Source: Streptomyces roseoviridis (GTDB taxonomy: Bacteria; Actinomycetota; Actinomycetes; Streptomycetales; Streptomycetaceae). From it: a stretch of 64,000 nucleotides of DNA. The stretch lies in NCBI RefSeq assembly GCF_039535235.1, contig NZ_BAAAWU010000001.1, forward strand, positions 6,389,001-6,453,000. The letters run 5' to 3'. A program made the position numbers and the translations under genes. Positions within the stretch are counted from its first letter, which is position 1. Every line of letters starts with the position of its first letter. The notes below the pieces were generated by a model that was given only the letters and a program-made list of their open reading frames with translations, was not told the DNA's origin and ran no database searches. This document shows positions 47,861-55,780 of this stretch, piece after piece.

Positions 47861-48498
47861 TCAGCGGGCGGGCCCGGCGGCGCGGCGGCGGGTCTGGTGC
47901 GAGCGCGTCGCCGCGTCGCCGGGGGACCGGCGCTCGGCGAGCCGGGCCGCCACCCGGTCCTGGACCTCCTGTGCCTTGGTGCCCGCGTCCGTGAACTTCG
48001 CCCGCGCGTCGGTCACCTCCAGGCGCAGCACGGGATGCCGGGCAGCCTCCGCCCGGACGGTGCTTCCCCGGCCCGCACCGGCGCGGTGCCGCCCTCCGGC
48101 CGGCCGTGGGCGACCTGCCGCTGGAGCAGGGCGGCCTTCTCCTCGGGGTCGTCGACCACGTGCGCGGTCCGGCGGTGCTGACGGCCGCGGAGGACGAGGT
48201 GGGGGTGCCGTGTTCGGCAGGGGCTCCCGCCGGGGCCGTCCAGTGGCCGGGGACGAAGACGTAGTCGTCGACCGGGCGCAGCGGCACGGCCGGGTTGCGC
48301 TCCCGATCGCGCCGGAGCGGGTTCGGGCGCGCCGGCCGGGTGATCACCCGGCCGTACGGGCCGGGCTCGGGCTCGTGACGGAAGTGCCTCGGCTGCACCC
48401 GCGACGGCTCGCCGGGTCCGCCGTCGACCGCCGGCCGGCCGAAGTCGCGCCCGGCCGGCCGGCCCTGCCACTCGTGCTCGTCACGCGGCGCGTCCCAG
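47861..48498 (-). pseudogene. Frameshifted conserved hypothetical gene
   Basis: Three coding-like segments follow each other on the minus strand in three different frames. First comes DEHEWQGRPAGRDFGRPAVD through VDDYVFVPGHWTAPAG (to about 48235). Then RTAHVVDDPEEKAALLQRQ through GGTAPVRAG (about 48200-48070). Last is RHPVLRLEVTDARAKFTDAG through QDRVAARLAERRS to a stop at 47861. Each keeps strong G/C third positions in its own frame. The simplest reading is one gene with at least two frameshifts, either decay or sequencing error. It begins just after the stop of the PPOX-like gene upstream. I do not recognise the product. Confidence 0.5.
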
Positions 48499-48521
48499 GG
48501 GGGACCAGCACGGACGGCTCC

Positions 48522-49217
48522 TCAGAGGGCCGCGAGGTAGTCGGGCAGGGGGATCGACGGGGCGAGGTCGGCGGCCGGGACCGGGGCGCCGTAGGCCCGC
48601 CGGACCGGGATCACACCGGTCCAGTGGGGGAGTCCGGCGTCCTCCGGATCGTCGTTGGGGCCGCCGGTGCGGACCTTCGCCGAGACCTCGGTCAGGTCCA
48701 GGCGCAGCACGGCGGTCGCGGCGATCTCCTTGGCGTTGCCCGGCCGGGAGTCGGCGGAGCGGCCGGGCACGACGTGGTCGACCAGCGCGTCGAGCGCGGT
48801 GCGCAGCTCCTCGGGGTCGGTGACCGGGCGGGCGGTGCCGTGCACCACGACCGAGCGGTAGTTGAGGGAGTGGTGGAAGGCGGACCTGGCCAGTACCAGG
48901 CCGTCCACGTGGGTCACGGTGAGGCAGACCGGCAGGCCCGGAGCGTCCTCGCCGCGGCCGGCCGCGCGCAGCGGTCGGGACCCGGTGGAACCGTGCACGT
49001 ACAGGCGCTCGCCGACCCGGCCGTAGAGGGTGGGCAGCACCACGGGCGCGCCGTCGCGGACGAAGCCGAGGTGGCAGACGTATCCCTCGTCGAGTATCGA
49101 GTGGACCAGCTCGCGGTCGTACGAGGCGCGCTCGCGGGACCGGGTGGGGACCGTCCGCTCGGTGGGCTCGTAGGACGGCCGGGCGGCCTCGGTGGCGGTC
49201 GCCGTCGTGTCCGTCAT
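48522..49217 (-). CDS. Pyridoxamine 5'-phosphate oxidase-like (split-barrel FMN-binding) protein
   Basis: This 231-residue protein has a split-barrel flavin-binding fold: SILDEGYVCHLGFVRDGAP, VVLPTLYGRVGERLYVHGS, LNYRSVVVHGTARPV. These proteins bind FMN, F420 or heme; the length and sequence resemble general PPOX-family proteins rather than the vitamin B6 enzyme PdxH. GGAGAGG lies three to four bases before the ATG. It is divergent from a MocR regulator 36 bp away, which may control it. MocR proteins sense PLP, so a vitamin B6 link is possible but not shown. Confidence 0.82.
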   Translation of the reverse strand: MTDTTATATEAARPSYEPTERTVPTRSRERASYDRELVHSILDEGYVCHLGFVRDGAPVVLPTLYGRVGERLYVHGSTGSRPLRAAGRGEDAPGLPVCLTVTHVDGLVLARSAFHHSLNYRSVVVHGTARPVTDPEELRTALDALVDHVVPGRSADSRPGNAKEIAATAVLRLDLTEVSAKVRTGGPNDDPEDAGLPHWTGVIPVRRAYGAPVPAADLAPSIPLPDYLAAL

Positions 49218-49230
49218 TTGCCTCTCCTAT

Positions 49231-49242
49231 TGCACTAGTGCA
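49231..49242. promoter_or_regulatory. Palindrome between the PPOX-like and MocR genes
   Basis: TGCACTAGTGCA is a perfect 12-bp palindrome in the 36-bp divergent gap, and GTGCTAG repeats at the MocR start (49254). The gap is so short that any factor bound here would affect both promoters. Confidence 0.5.
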
Positions 49243-49253
49243 TACTTGGCTTT

Positions 49254-50585
49254 GTGCTAGGAGAGTATCGGATCGAAGGTCGTCGCGCATCGGAGATCGC
49301 CGCCAGCGTGGAACGGGGCGTCGGCTCGGGGCAGCTCCAGCCGGGCCAATTGCTGCCCCCCATGAGGGAGTTGGCGGCGTCGCTCGACGTGAACCCGAAC
49401 ACGGTCGCCGCCGCCTACCGGACCCTGCGCGAGCGCGGGGTGATCGAGACGGACGGCCGGCGCGGCAGCCGGGTGCGCCCCGCGCCCGCCACGACGGCGC
49501 GCGGCTCGATCCGCGTCGAGGCTCCCGAGGGCGTACGGGACGTGAGCGACGGCAGCCCGGACCCCGCGCTGCTGCCGCCGCTCGGGGCGGTGCTCGCCGA
49601 GGTCGCGGCCGAGTACGCGAGGCGGCCGCCGATGTACGGAGAGGCGCCGGTCGACGAGGAGTTCGCGCGGCTCGCGCGGGCCGCCTTCGACGAGGCCGGG
49701 GTCCCGGCCGGGCCCGTCGGCGTCGCCTCCGGTTCGCTCGACGCCGTCGAGCGGGTCCTCGCCGTCCACCTCAGGCCGGGCGACTCGGTGGCCGTCGAGG
49801 ACCCCGGCTGGGGCAGCCTCCTCGACCTCGTGCCGGCCCTCGGGCTGCGGCCCGTGCCGGTCGCCGTCGACGACGAGGGGCCCCTGCCCGGAGCCGTGGC
49901 GCGGGCGCTGCGGGGCGGGGCGCGCGCGGTGATCGTCACCGACCGGGCCCAGAACCCGACCGGCGCCTGCGTCACGGCCGCCCGCGCCGCCGAACTGCGG
50001 GCCGTCCTCGACGAGCACCCGGACGTGCTGCTGGTCGAGGACGACCACGGGCACGGCATCGTCGCGCAGCCCGCGCATCCGCTCACCACCGGGCGGGGCA
50101 GATGGGTCTTCGTGCGCTCGGTGGCCAAGGCGTGGGGCCCCGACCTGCGGATCGCCGCCTTCACCGGGGACGCGGAGACCGTCGACCGGGTCCTCGGGCG
50201 GCAGCGGCTCGGCCCCGGCTGGGTCAGCCGGCTGCTCCAGCGTGCCGTGGTCCACCTGTGGGCCACGGGGGCCGTCGACCCGGCGGCCGTCGCCGCCTCC
50301 TACGGGGCGCGCCGCGACGGCCTGGTCCGCGCGCTCGCCCGGCGCGGCGTCGAGGCGCACGGGCGCGCCGGCATGAACGTGTGGGTCCCTGTCACCGACG
50401 AGACCGGGGCCGTCGCCCGGCTCCTCGGGGCGGGCTGGGCGGTGGCGCCGGGCGCGCGCTTCCGGATGGACGCGGGTCCGGCGATCCGCGTGACCGTCTC
50501 CGGCATCACGCGCAACGACATCGAGCCCCTCGCGGACGCGATCGCCCACGCCTCGGGCCCGGCACCGGCCCGGAGTTACGGCTGA
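49254..50585 (+). CDS. MocR-type GntR/aminotransferase regulator (second copy)
   Basis: This 443-residue regulator has an N-terminal winged helix (LAASLDVNPNTVAAAYRTLR, about residues 40-60) and an aminotransferase-like domain with a PLP lysine in SVAKAWGPDLRIAAF (Lys about 292) and DRAQNPTGACVT. It is homologous to the MocR protein at 12.1-13.4 kb but clearly diverged. It is divergent from a PPOX-like gene and probably regulates that gene and itself. Confidence 0.87.
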   Translation: MLGEYRIEGRRASEIAASVERGVGSGQLQPGQLLPPMRELAASLDVNPNTVAAAYRTLRERGVIETDGRRGSRVRPAPATTARGSIRVEAPEGVRDVSDGSPDPALLPPLGAVLAEVAAEYARRPPMYGEAPVDEEFARLARAAFDEAGVPAGPVGVASGSLDAVERVLAVHLRPGDSVAVEDPGWGSLLDLVPALGLRPVPVAVDDEGPLPGAVARALRGGARAVIVTDRAQNPTGACVTAARAAELRAVLDEHPDVLLVEDDHGHGIVAQPAHPLTTGRGRWVFVRSVAKAWGPDLRIAAFTGDAETVDRVLGRQRLGPGWVSRLLQRAVVHLWATGAVDPAAVAASYGARRDGLVRALARRGVEAHGRAGMNVWVPVTDETGAVARLLGAGWAVAPGARFRMDAGPAIRVTVSGITRNDIEPLADAIAHASGPAPARSYG

Positions 50586-50677
50586 CGGCTGACGGCCGCC
50601 GGGGGGCGGGGGAGGGCCGGGGGCGGGGGACCGGGGACGCAGCCGTCCGGGCGGTACGGGGACGCGGCCGTCCGGCG

Positions 50678-50737
50678 GTGGCGGGCGGTGCGGGGCGGTG
50701 GCGGGTGGTGCGGGGCGGTGGCGCGGTGCGGGCCCGG
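50678..50737. repeat. 20-bp G-rich tandem repeat
   Basis: GTGGCGGGCGGTGCGGGGCG (50678-50697) is followed by a copy with one change (50698-50717) and a shortened third copy. It lies in a 263-bp G-rich gap between two genes that otherwise shows only G-runs and no gene. G-quadruplex formation is possible. Confidence 0.7.
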
Positions 50738-50848
50738 CCTGGGCGGACGGCGCAGGCCGGCCGGTCGCGGGGCCGAGCGAGGCGGGCGGCGCCGGCGCCG
50801 TGGCGTCGGCCCGGGAAGCGCTGCCGGGTGCCGGGCGCCGGCGGGACC

Positions 50849-51325
50849 CTAGGCGGTGGGCGGGGAGGCCAACTTGCGGAAGTCCCAGGACGCGACGGCG
50901 TCCGGGGTGAGCCGCAGCCAGGCGTGCCGGCCGTCGTGCGGCATGGCGTCGAGGCCGAAGTTCTTGGCGGCGAAGAGCCGCTCGGGCTCCTCCAGCTCGG
51001 GGCAGGGCCGCCCGGTGCGCGGCGCCTCGCCCACGAACTCCACGGTGCCCGAGAGCTCCGCCCCGCGCAGCTCCCCGTACTGCTCGCCGTCGTCCACGAC
51101 GACCGCGATCCGCGGCCGGGCCCGCAGCTCCGCCCAGCGCCGGCTGCGGGTGAGGGAGTAGAGCCACATCGAGGTGCCGTCCCAGGCGAACCAGAGGGCG
51201 CTGACGTGCGGGCGCCCGTCGGCCGACACGGTCGCGACCCGGCAGGTGCGCTGTTCGGTGAGGAAGGAGTCGAGCTCGGCCGGAGTCATCATGATCCGGC
51301 GCCCACGGCGCTGCGCGACGGTCAT
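50849..51325 (-). CDS. PPOX-class split-barrel protein
   Basis: This 158-residue protein is a short flavin/F420-binding split barrel: FLTEQRTCRVATVSADGRPH and VSALWFAWDGTSMWLYS are typical of the F420- or FMN-dependent PPOX class found in many actinobacteria. HDGRHAWLRLTPDAVASWDFRKL ends the domain. I chose ATG 51325 with AAGGGT seven bases upstream. A GTG three codons earlier lacks one. The gene is divergent from an isochorismatase-like gene across a strong palindrome. Confidence 0.82.
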   Translation of the reverse strand: MTVAQRRGRRIMMTPAELDSFLTEQRTCRVATVSADGRPHVSALWFAWDGTSMWLYSLTRSRRWAELRARPRIAVVVDDGEQYGELRGAELSGTVEFVGEAPRTGRPCPELEEPERLFAAKNFGLDAMPHDGRHAWLRLTPDAVASWDFRKLASPPTA

Positions 51326-51342
51326 CGTCCGCACCCTTCTGG

Positions 51343-51365
51343 ATTTCTGACTGTGTGTCAGAAAT
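51343..51365. promoter_or_regulatory. 9-5-9 palindromic operator
   Basis: ATTTCTGAC (51343-51351), TGTGT, GTCAGAAAT (51357-51365) is a perfect inverted repeat in the divergent gap. It is AT-rich compared with the surroundings and typical of a dimeric repressor site (TetR/MarR type). No such regulator gene is next to it. Confidence 0.65.
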
Positions 51366-51438
51366 CATGGGGCCTGCGCCGCCGCGGGGCAAGGTGCCGC
51401 CGGACGGGCGCGGACACCGGGCGAGCGAGGAGGACACC

Positions 51439-52089
51439 GTGACGCAGCGGGAACGGCTCAGGGAACAGCTCGCCCCCGACGGCACCGTACTCCTCACCGT
51501 CGAGTGCCAGGAGGGCGTCGTCGGCCGCGACGCCGCCCTGCCCGAACTCGCCGCGGTCGCACGGTCCTCCGGCGCCCTGCGCCATGTCGCCCGGCTGGTC
51601 GCCACCGCGCACGAGGCCGGTGTGCAGGTCCTGCACGCCGTCGCCGAGCGCCGCCCCGACGGGCGCGGGGCCAGCCGCAACGCCCGCCTCTTTCGCGCCG
51701 CCGCCCGGCTCCCCGTACAGCAGCACACCGGAAGCACCGCCGTAAGGATCGCGGAGCCGATCGAGGTGGCCGAAGGAGACCTGGTGGTACGGCGCCTGCA
51801 CGGCCTCTCGCCGATCGCCGGCACCGACGTGGACGCCCTGCTGCGCAACCTCGGCTGCCGGACCCTGGTCGTCACCGGGGTCTCCGCCAACGTGGCGGTC
51901 CCCAACGCCGTCTTCGACGCCGTCAACCTCGGCTACACCGTGGTGGTGCCGGGCGACGCCATCGCGGGGGTGCCGGCCGACTACACCCCCGCGATGATCC
52001 GCCACACCCTCGCCCTGGTCGCCACCGTCACGACCACCGACGACGTTCTCGACTGCTGGCGGGCGCCGCGCCGGGTCAGCCCAGCCTGA
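51439..52089 (+). CDS. Isochorismatase-like protein lacking the catalytic triad
   Basis: This 216-residue protein has the cysteine-hydrolase (isochorismatase) fold, but the triad is altered. The Asp position reads LTVECQEGV (Glu22), the Lys position VVRRLHG (Arg), and the Cys position GVSANVAVPNAV (Ala153 where Cys is required). It therefore probably lacks hydrolase activity. It may be a binding protein or use other chemistry. I chose GTG 51439 with GAGGAGG six bases upstream; the frame reaches back to 51355. The 3' end overlaps the convergent Rieske gene by 14 bp. Confidence 0.82.
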   Translation: MTQRERLREQLAPDGTVLLTVECQEGVVGRDAALPELAAVARSSGALRHVARLVATAHEAGVQVLHAVAERRPDGRGASRNARLFRAAARLPVQQHTGSTAVRIAEPIEVAEGDLVVRRLHGLSPIAGTDVDALLRNLGCRTLVVTGVSANVAVPNAVFDAVNLGYTVVVPGDAIAGVPADYTPAMIRHTLALVATVTTTDDVLDCWRAPRRVSPA

Positions 52090-52516
52090 TCGCGTCGCCG
52101 ACCACCTCGATCGGCACCGGCTCCAAGGGCTGCGTCGCCGGGCCCTTCCTCACGCTGCCGTCCGAGGCGTCGAACCGGCTCTGGTGGCAGGGACAGACGA
52201 TGACCCCGTCCGCCACGCTGCCGACGTGACAGCCCTGGTGCGGGCAGCGCGAGGAGAACGCCTTGAACTCGCCCGCCTTGGGCTGCGTCACGACCAGTCC
52301 CCGGTCGGCGAGCACCTTGCCCCCGCCCACCGGGACCTCGCCGGTCCGGGTGAGCGGCGCCTCCTGGCCCGTACCGCCGGACGCGTCCCCGCCGCCCGAG
52401 CCCTCCCCGTCGCCGTCCCCGCCGTCCTGCGCGTTCCCGCCGCAGGCGGCCAGGGCCGCCACCAGGCCCGCTCCACCGGCCGCCGCGACGACCGACCTGC
52501 GCCCCACACCGCTCAT
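52076..52516 (-). CDS. Rieske [2Fe-2S] lipoprotein
   Basis: This 146-residue exported electron carrier has a twin-arginine start (GRRSVVAAAGGAGLVAALAACGG) with a lipobox LAAC, so it should be a Tat-exported lipoprotein anchored by Cys25. A Gly/Asp/Ser linker (about 27-50) leads to the Rieske domain. Cluster ligands are CPHQGC (Cys91, His93) and CPCHQSRF (Cys108, His111). KAFSSRCPHQG is typical of ubiquinol-oxidase-type and ferredoxin-type Rieske proteins. AAGGG lies upstream of ATG 52516. Partner unknown. Confidence 0.9.
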   Translation of the reverse strand: MSGVGRRSVVAAAGGAGLVAALAACGGNAQDGGDGDGEGSGGGDASGGTGQEAPLTRTGEVPVGGGKVLADRGLVVTQPKAGEFKAFSSRCPHQGCHVGSVADGVIVCPCHQSRFDASDGSVRKGPATQPLEPVPIEVVGDAIRLG

Positions 52517-52611
52517 ACCGCACCCTTTCGGATCTCCGGAGTCCCGCACGTCTGCGCGCCATGGTGGCGGAAGGACCCCCCTTCGCGCCATGAGAACCGG
52601 AACGGCGCATC

Positions 52612-52680
52612 CGAGCGAGGGACGGAAGGGGAAGGGAAGGTGAGGTAAGGGGAACGGGAGGGGAGGGGAGGAAGGAACAC
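52612..52680 (+). repeat. Polypurine G/A tract
   Basis: About 65 bases that are almost entirely G and A (GAGCGAGGGACGG, then AGGGGAAGGG and repeats) lie in the 270-bp gap upstream of the SDR gene. GGGG runs could form a G-quadruplex or triplex. Nothing else was recognised in the gap. Confidence 0.7.
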
Positions 52681-52786
52681 CTGGCAGGCGGGCGGGAGCG
52701 GCACGGACGGGACACGGACGGCAATCGGTGCGGGGCCAGGCGGGGCCCGGGCCGGGACGCGGTCCGGCGGGAAGGAACGGAACGGC

Positions 52787-54403
52787 ATGGCAGGTCCTCA
52801 GACCGGCGGGCCCGGCGGAGCGCTGTGCCTGGTCACCGGCGCGGGCGGCTACATCGGCGGACGGCTCGTCCCCGAGCTCCTCGACGCGGGATACCGGGTG
52901 CGCTGCCTCGCCAGGACCCCGGCCCACCTCCAGGACCACCCCTGGGCCGACCGCGTCGAGATCGTCCGCGGCGACGTCACCGACGCCGCGAGCCTGCGGC
53001 CGGCCCTCGAAGGCGTCGACGTCGCCTACTACCTCGTCCACTCCATGGGCTCCGGCAGGGGCTTCGAGGAGACCGACCGGCGCGCCGCCCGCACCTTCGC
53101 CGCCGAGGCACGCGGCGCGGGACTGCGCCGCCTCGTCTACCTCGGCGGCCTCACCCCCCGCGACGTGCCGGAGGAGCGGCTCTCGCCCCATCTGCGCTCC
53201 CGCGCCGAGGTCGGCCGGATCCTGCTCGACTCCGGCGTGCCCACCACCGTCCTCAAGGCGGCCGTCGTCATCGGCTCCGGCTCGGCGTCCTTCGAGATGC
53301 TCCGTTACCTGACCGAACGGCTGCCGGTGATGGTGACGCCGAGCTGGGTGGGCACCCGGGTGCAGCCGATCGCGGTGCGGGACGTGCTGCGCCTCCTGGT
53401 CGGCAGCGCCTCGATGCCGCCGGAGGTGAACCGCAGCTTCGACATCGGCGGCCCGGACGTCCTCACGTACCGGGAGATGATGATCCGGTACGCGGCCGTC
53501 GCCCGCCTTCCGCGCCGGCTCATCGTCTCCGTCCCGATGCTCACCCCCCGCCTGTCGAGCCAGTGGATCGGCCTCGTCACCCCCGTGCCCGCCTCCCTCG
53601 CCCGCCCGCTGGCCGAGTCCCTGCGCCACGAGGTGGTGTGCGCCGAGGACGACATCCGCCGCTACGTCCCCGACCCGCCGGGCGGACCGCTGTCGTTCGA
53701 CGCGGCGCTCGAACTCGCCCTCCAGCGCGTGCGCGACGCCCAGGTCACCACCCGCTGGTCCTCCGCCTCGCTGCCCGGAGCGCCCAGCGACCCGCTGCCC
53801 ACCGACCCGGACTGGGCGGGCGGCAGCCTGTACACCGACGAACGATCCCGCACGGTGGACGCCGGCGAGGCACAGCTGTGGCGGGTCATCGAGGGCGTGG
53901 GCGGGCAGAACGGCTGGTACTCCTTCCCGCTGGCCTGGGCGGTACGGGGCTGGCTCGACCGGCTCGTCGGCGGCGTCGGCCTGCGCCGCGGGCGACGCGA
54001 CGCCCAGCGCCTGCGGGTCGGCGACGCGCTCGACTTCTGGCGCGTCGAGGAGATCGAACGCGGCCGACTGCTCCGCCTGCGCGCCGAGATGCGGCTGCCC
54101 GGCCTCGCCTGGCTGGAGATGCGCGCCGAACGCGACGACGCGGGCCGCACGCGCTACCACCAGCGCGCCCTGTTCCACCCGCGCGGGCTCGCCGGGCAGT
54201 TGTACTGGTGGGGCGTCTCCCCGTTCCACGCGGTGGTCTTCGGCGGCATGGCGCGGAACATCGCGCGCACCGCGGAGAAGGCGGCGGAGAAGGCCGCGGA
54301 CAAGGCGACGGACAAGGCGGAGGAGGGGGCCGCCGGCGAGGCGGCGGACGAGGCGGCGCGGGCCGGGGACCGGCCGGCCGGCGGGGGCTCCGGCGACGGG
54401 TGA
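52787..54403 (+). CDS. SDR-type NAD(P) epimerase/reductase fused to a DUF2867-like domain
   Basis: This 538-residue protein has an N-terminal atypical SDR (NmrA/UDP-epimerase-like) domain with GAGGYIGGRL (residues 18-27); the YxxxK catalytic pair is not apparent (YYLVHSMGSGRGF instead). The C-terminal half (about 340-500) resembles DUF2867: LWRVIEGVGGQNGWYSFPLAWAVRG, then RVEEIERGRLLRLRAEMRLPG. The tail is an Ala/Lys/Glu repeat helix (AEKAAEKAADKATDKAEE). It may bind an isoprenoid or other ligand; function unknown. Confidence 0.78.
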   Translation: MAGPQTGGPGGALCLVTGAGGYIGGRLVPELLDAGYRVRCLARTPAHLQDHPWADRVEIVRGDVTDAASLRPALEGVDVAYYLVHSMGSGRGFEETDRRAARTFAAEARGAGLRRLVYLGGLTPRDVPEERLSPHLRSRAEVGRILLDSGVPTTVLKAAVVIGSGSASFEMLRYLTERLPVMVTPSWVGTRVQPIAVRDVLRLLVGSASMPPEVNRSFDIGGPDVLTYREMMIRYAAVARLPRRLIVSVPMLTPRLSSQWIGLVTPVPASLARPLAESLRHEVVCAEDDIRRYVPDPPGGPLSFDAALELALQRVRDAQVTTRWSSASLPGAPSDPLPTDPDWAGGSLYTDERSRTVDAGEAQLWRVIEGVGGQNGWYSFPLAWAVRGWLDRLVGGVGLRRGRRDAQRLRVGDALDFWRVEEIERGRLLRLRAEMRLPGLAWLEMRAERDDAGRTRYHQRALFHPRGLAGQLYWWGVSPFHAVVFGGMARNIARTAEKAAEKAADKATDKAEEGAAGEAADEAARAGDRPAGGGSGDG

Positions 54404-54579
54404 ACCGCACGGGCCGTGGTCCGTCAGGCCCTCGACCACCCGGATCCGGCGACCGGCCTCGCGGACGGCCCGGCATCGGCCCGGCATCGGCCGGGCAGCT
54501 TCCGCGCAGCGCGAGGCGCCGGCCGGTCCGGCGCCGGGTGACGCACGGCCGGGACGTGAGGTCGCTCTTCGCCCGTCGA

Positions 54580-54627
54580 GCGGGGGCCGGGCCGCGCGGC
54601 GGCTGGTCGGGACGGCCCGGCCCCCGC
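54580..54627. terminator. Bidirectional hairpin after the SDR fusion gene
   Basis: GCGGGGGCCGGGCCG (54580-54594) pairs perfectly with CGGCCCGGCCCCCGC (54613-54627), an 18-nt loop between convergent genes. The gap also holds two 11-bp repeats (GGCCCGGCATC, about 54475). Confidence 0.75.
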
Positions 54628-54644
54628 CCGAAGGGGCCGGATCG

Positions 54645-55424
54645 TCAGTCGCCCCGGGTGAGCGCCTCGGCGCACGCCGCCCGGGTCGCCGCGTGGACAG
54701 CGCGGGCCAGTCGGGCGCCCCAGAGGGAGCGCGGGCCGGCGAAGGGCTCGGGGGGCGTGCCGTCGGCGGCCGGGCAGGCCACGCAGACGGCGTCCGTGGG
54801 GGTGCCCGAGGCGTCGGCGCCCAGTTCCACCAGCGCCTGGACCTTGGCCTCGGTGGCCGTGGCGACGGCGTTGACCAGGGCCGCGTCGGTGAGCGGCACC
54901 GGCAGCGACACGATGATGTTGACGGTGCCGGGACGGGGCGGGCCGACCGTGCCCGCGCCGTCCTCGGGGACGGCGGCCCAGCCGCGCACCCCGATGCCTG
55001 CCGTGACCACGGCCTCGACGCCGCCGTCGGCGGCGCAGCGGCGGTCGGCGACCGGGGCCGCCGTCATCAGGCCGACCCCGGGGCCGTCGAGTCCGGCGCC
55101 CTCGGCCAGGGTGCGCAGATGGGCGACCGGGTCGAGGCGGGCGTAACCCGGCGGCACCTGGGCGTTGACCACCCACGCGCGCTCGCCGATGCCGCCGCCG
55201 AGGACGGCGCTCGACACCATGCGGGTGCCGGGGCCGGGCACCCACACCAGGATCGGCCAGCGGCGGCCGTCCTCGTCGTGGGCGAGCAGCACGGCGTCGG
55301 ACAGCGCGGGCGGCGGAACGGGGGAAGCGGAACCGGGAGGGGCGCCGGGTCCGGCGGCCTCGGCGGGTCCGCCGGCTTGGGCGGGGACGGCGGCTCGGGC
55401 GGGTCCGGTGGGTCTGAGAAGCAC
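54645..55424 (-). CDS. cbiZ: Adenosylcobinamide amidohydrolase (CbiZ)
   Basis: CbiZ cleaves the amide bond of adenosylcobinamide to give adenosylcobyric acid, allowing salvage of incomplete corrinoids. The conserved region runs RAWVVNAQVPPGYARLDP, GVGLMTAAPV, EAVVTAGIGVRGWAA and PGTVNIIVSLPVPLTDAALV, ending GTPTDAVCVACP. The start is taken as GTG 55424: TAGGGT lies at 55430-55435, six bases before it, so the message is probably leaderless. No other cobalamin gene is adjacent. About 259 residues. Confidence 0.85.
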   Translation of the reverse strand: MLLRPTGPARAAVPAQAGGPAEAAGPGAPPGSASPVPPPALSDAVLLAHDEDGRRWPILVWVPGPGTRMVSSAVLGGGIGERAWVVNAQVPPGYARLDPVAHLRTLAEGAGLDGPGVGLMTAAPVADRRCAADGGVEAVVTAGIGVRGWAAVPEDGAGTVGPPRPGTVNIIVSLPVPLTDAALVNAVATATEAKVQALVELGADASGTPTDAVCVACPAADGTPPEPFAGPRSLWGARLARAVHAATRAACAEALTRGD

Positions 55425-55572
55425 CCCGCACCCTAACGCCTCGGCCGGCAGGGACCGGCACCCTCCCGCCACGACCGGTGGTGGACCGCCTGGGACCGGC
55501 CCAAGGCGCCGGCCTCCCGCGGCGCGTCAACCACCTGTCGGCGCGGCTCCTGCCTCACCACGTCCGGCCCGG

Positions 55573-55770
55573 CCGCGCCCGACGGCTCGCTGCCCGGCCC
55601 CGTCCCTCCTGCCCCGTACCTCCTGCGCCGCGCCCGCTGCGTGCGGTCCGCCCGGCCCCGTACACCGCCTGCGCCGCGCCCGACGGCTCGCTACCCGGCC
55701 CCGTACGCCCCGTACCTCCTGCGCCGCGCCCGCTGCGTGCGGTCCGCCCGGCCCCGTACACCGCCTGCGC
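55573..55770. repeat. ~100-bp imperfect direct repeat upstream of cbiZ
   Basis: Two copies, about 55573-55673 and 55674-55770, share CCCGACGGCTCGCT, TACCTCCTGCGCCGCGCCCG and GTGCGGTCCGCCCGGCCCCG. Copy 2 lacks five bases in the middle, so the period shifts from 101 to 96. It lies in the 356-bp gap between the FAD monooxygenase stop and the cbiZ start; no gene is visible there. Confidence 0.8.
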
Positions 55771-55780
55771 CGTGTTCCGC

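Noticed and set aside
47850..49238. A 462-residue plus-strand frame across the pseudogene and PPOX-like gene
   Set aside because: Arg/Gly/Val-rich shadow; the minus-strand PPOX-like protein has clear fold motifs.
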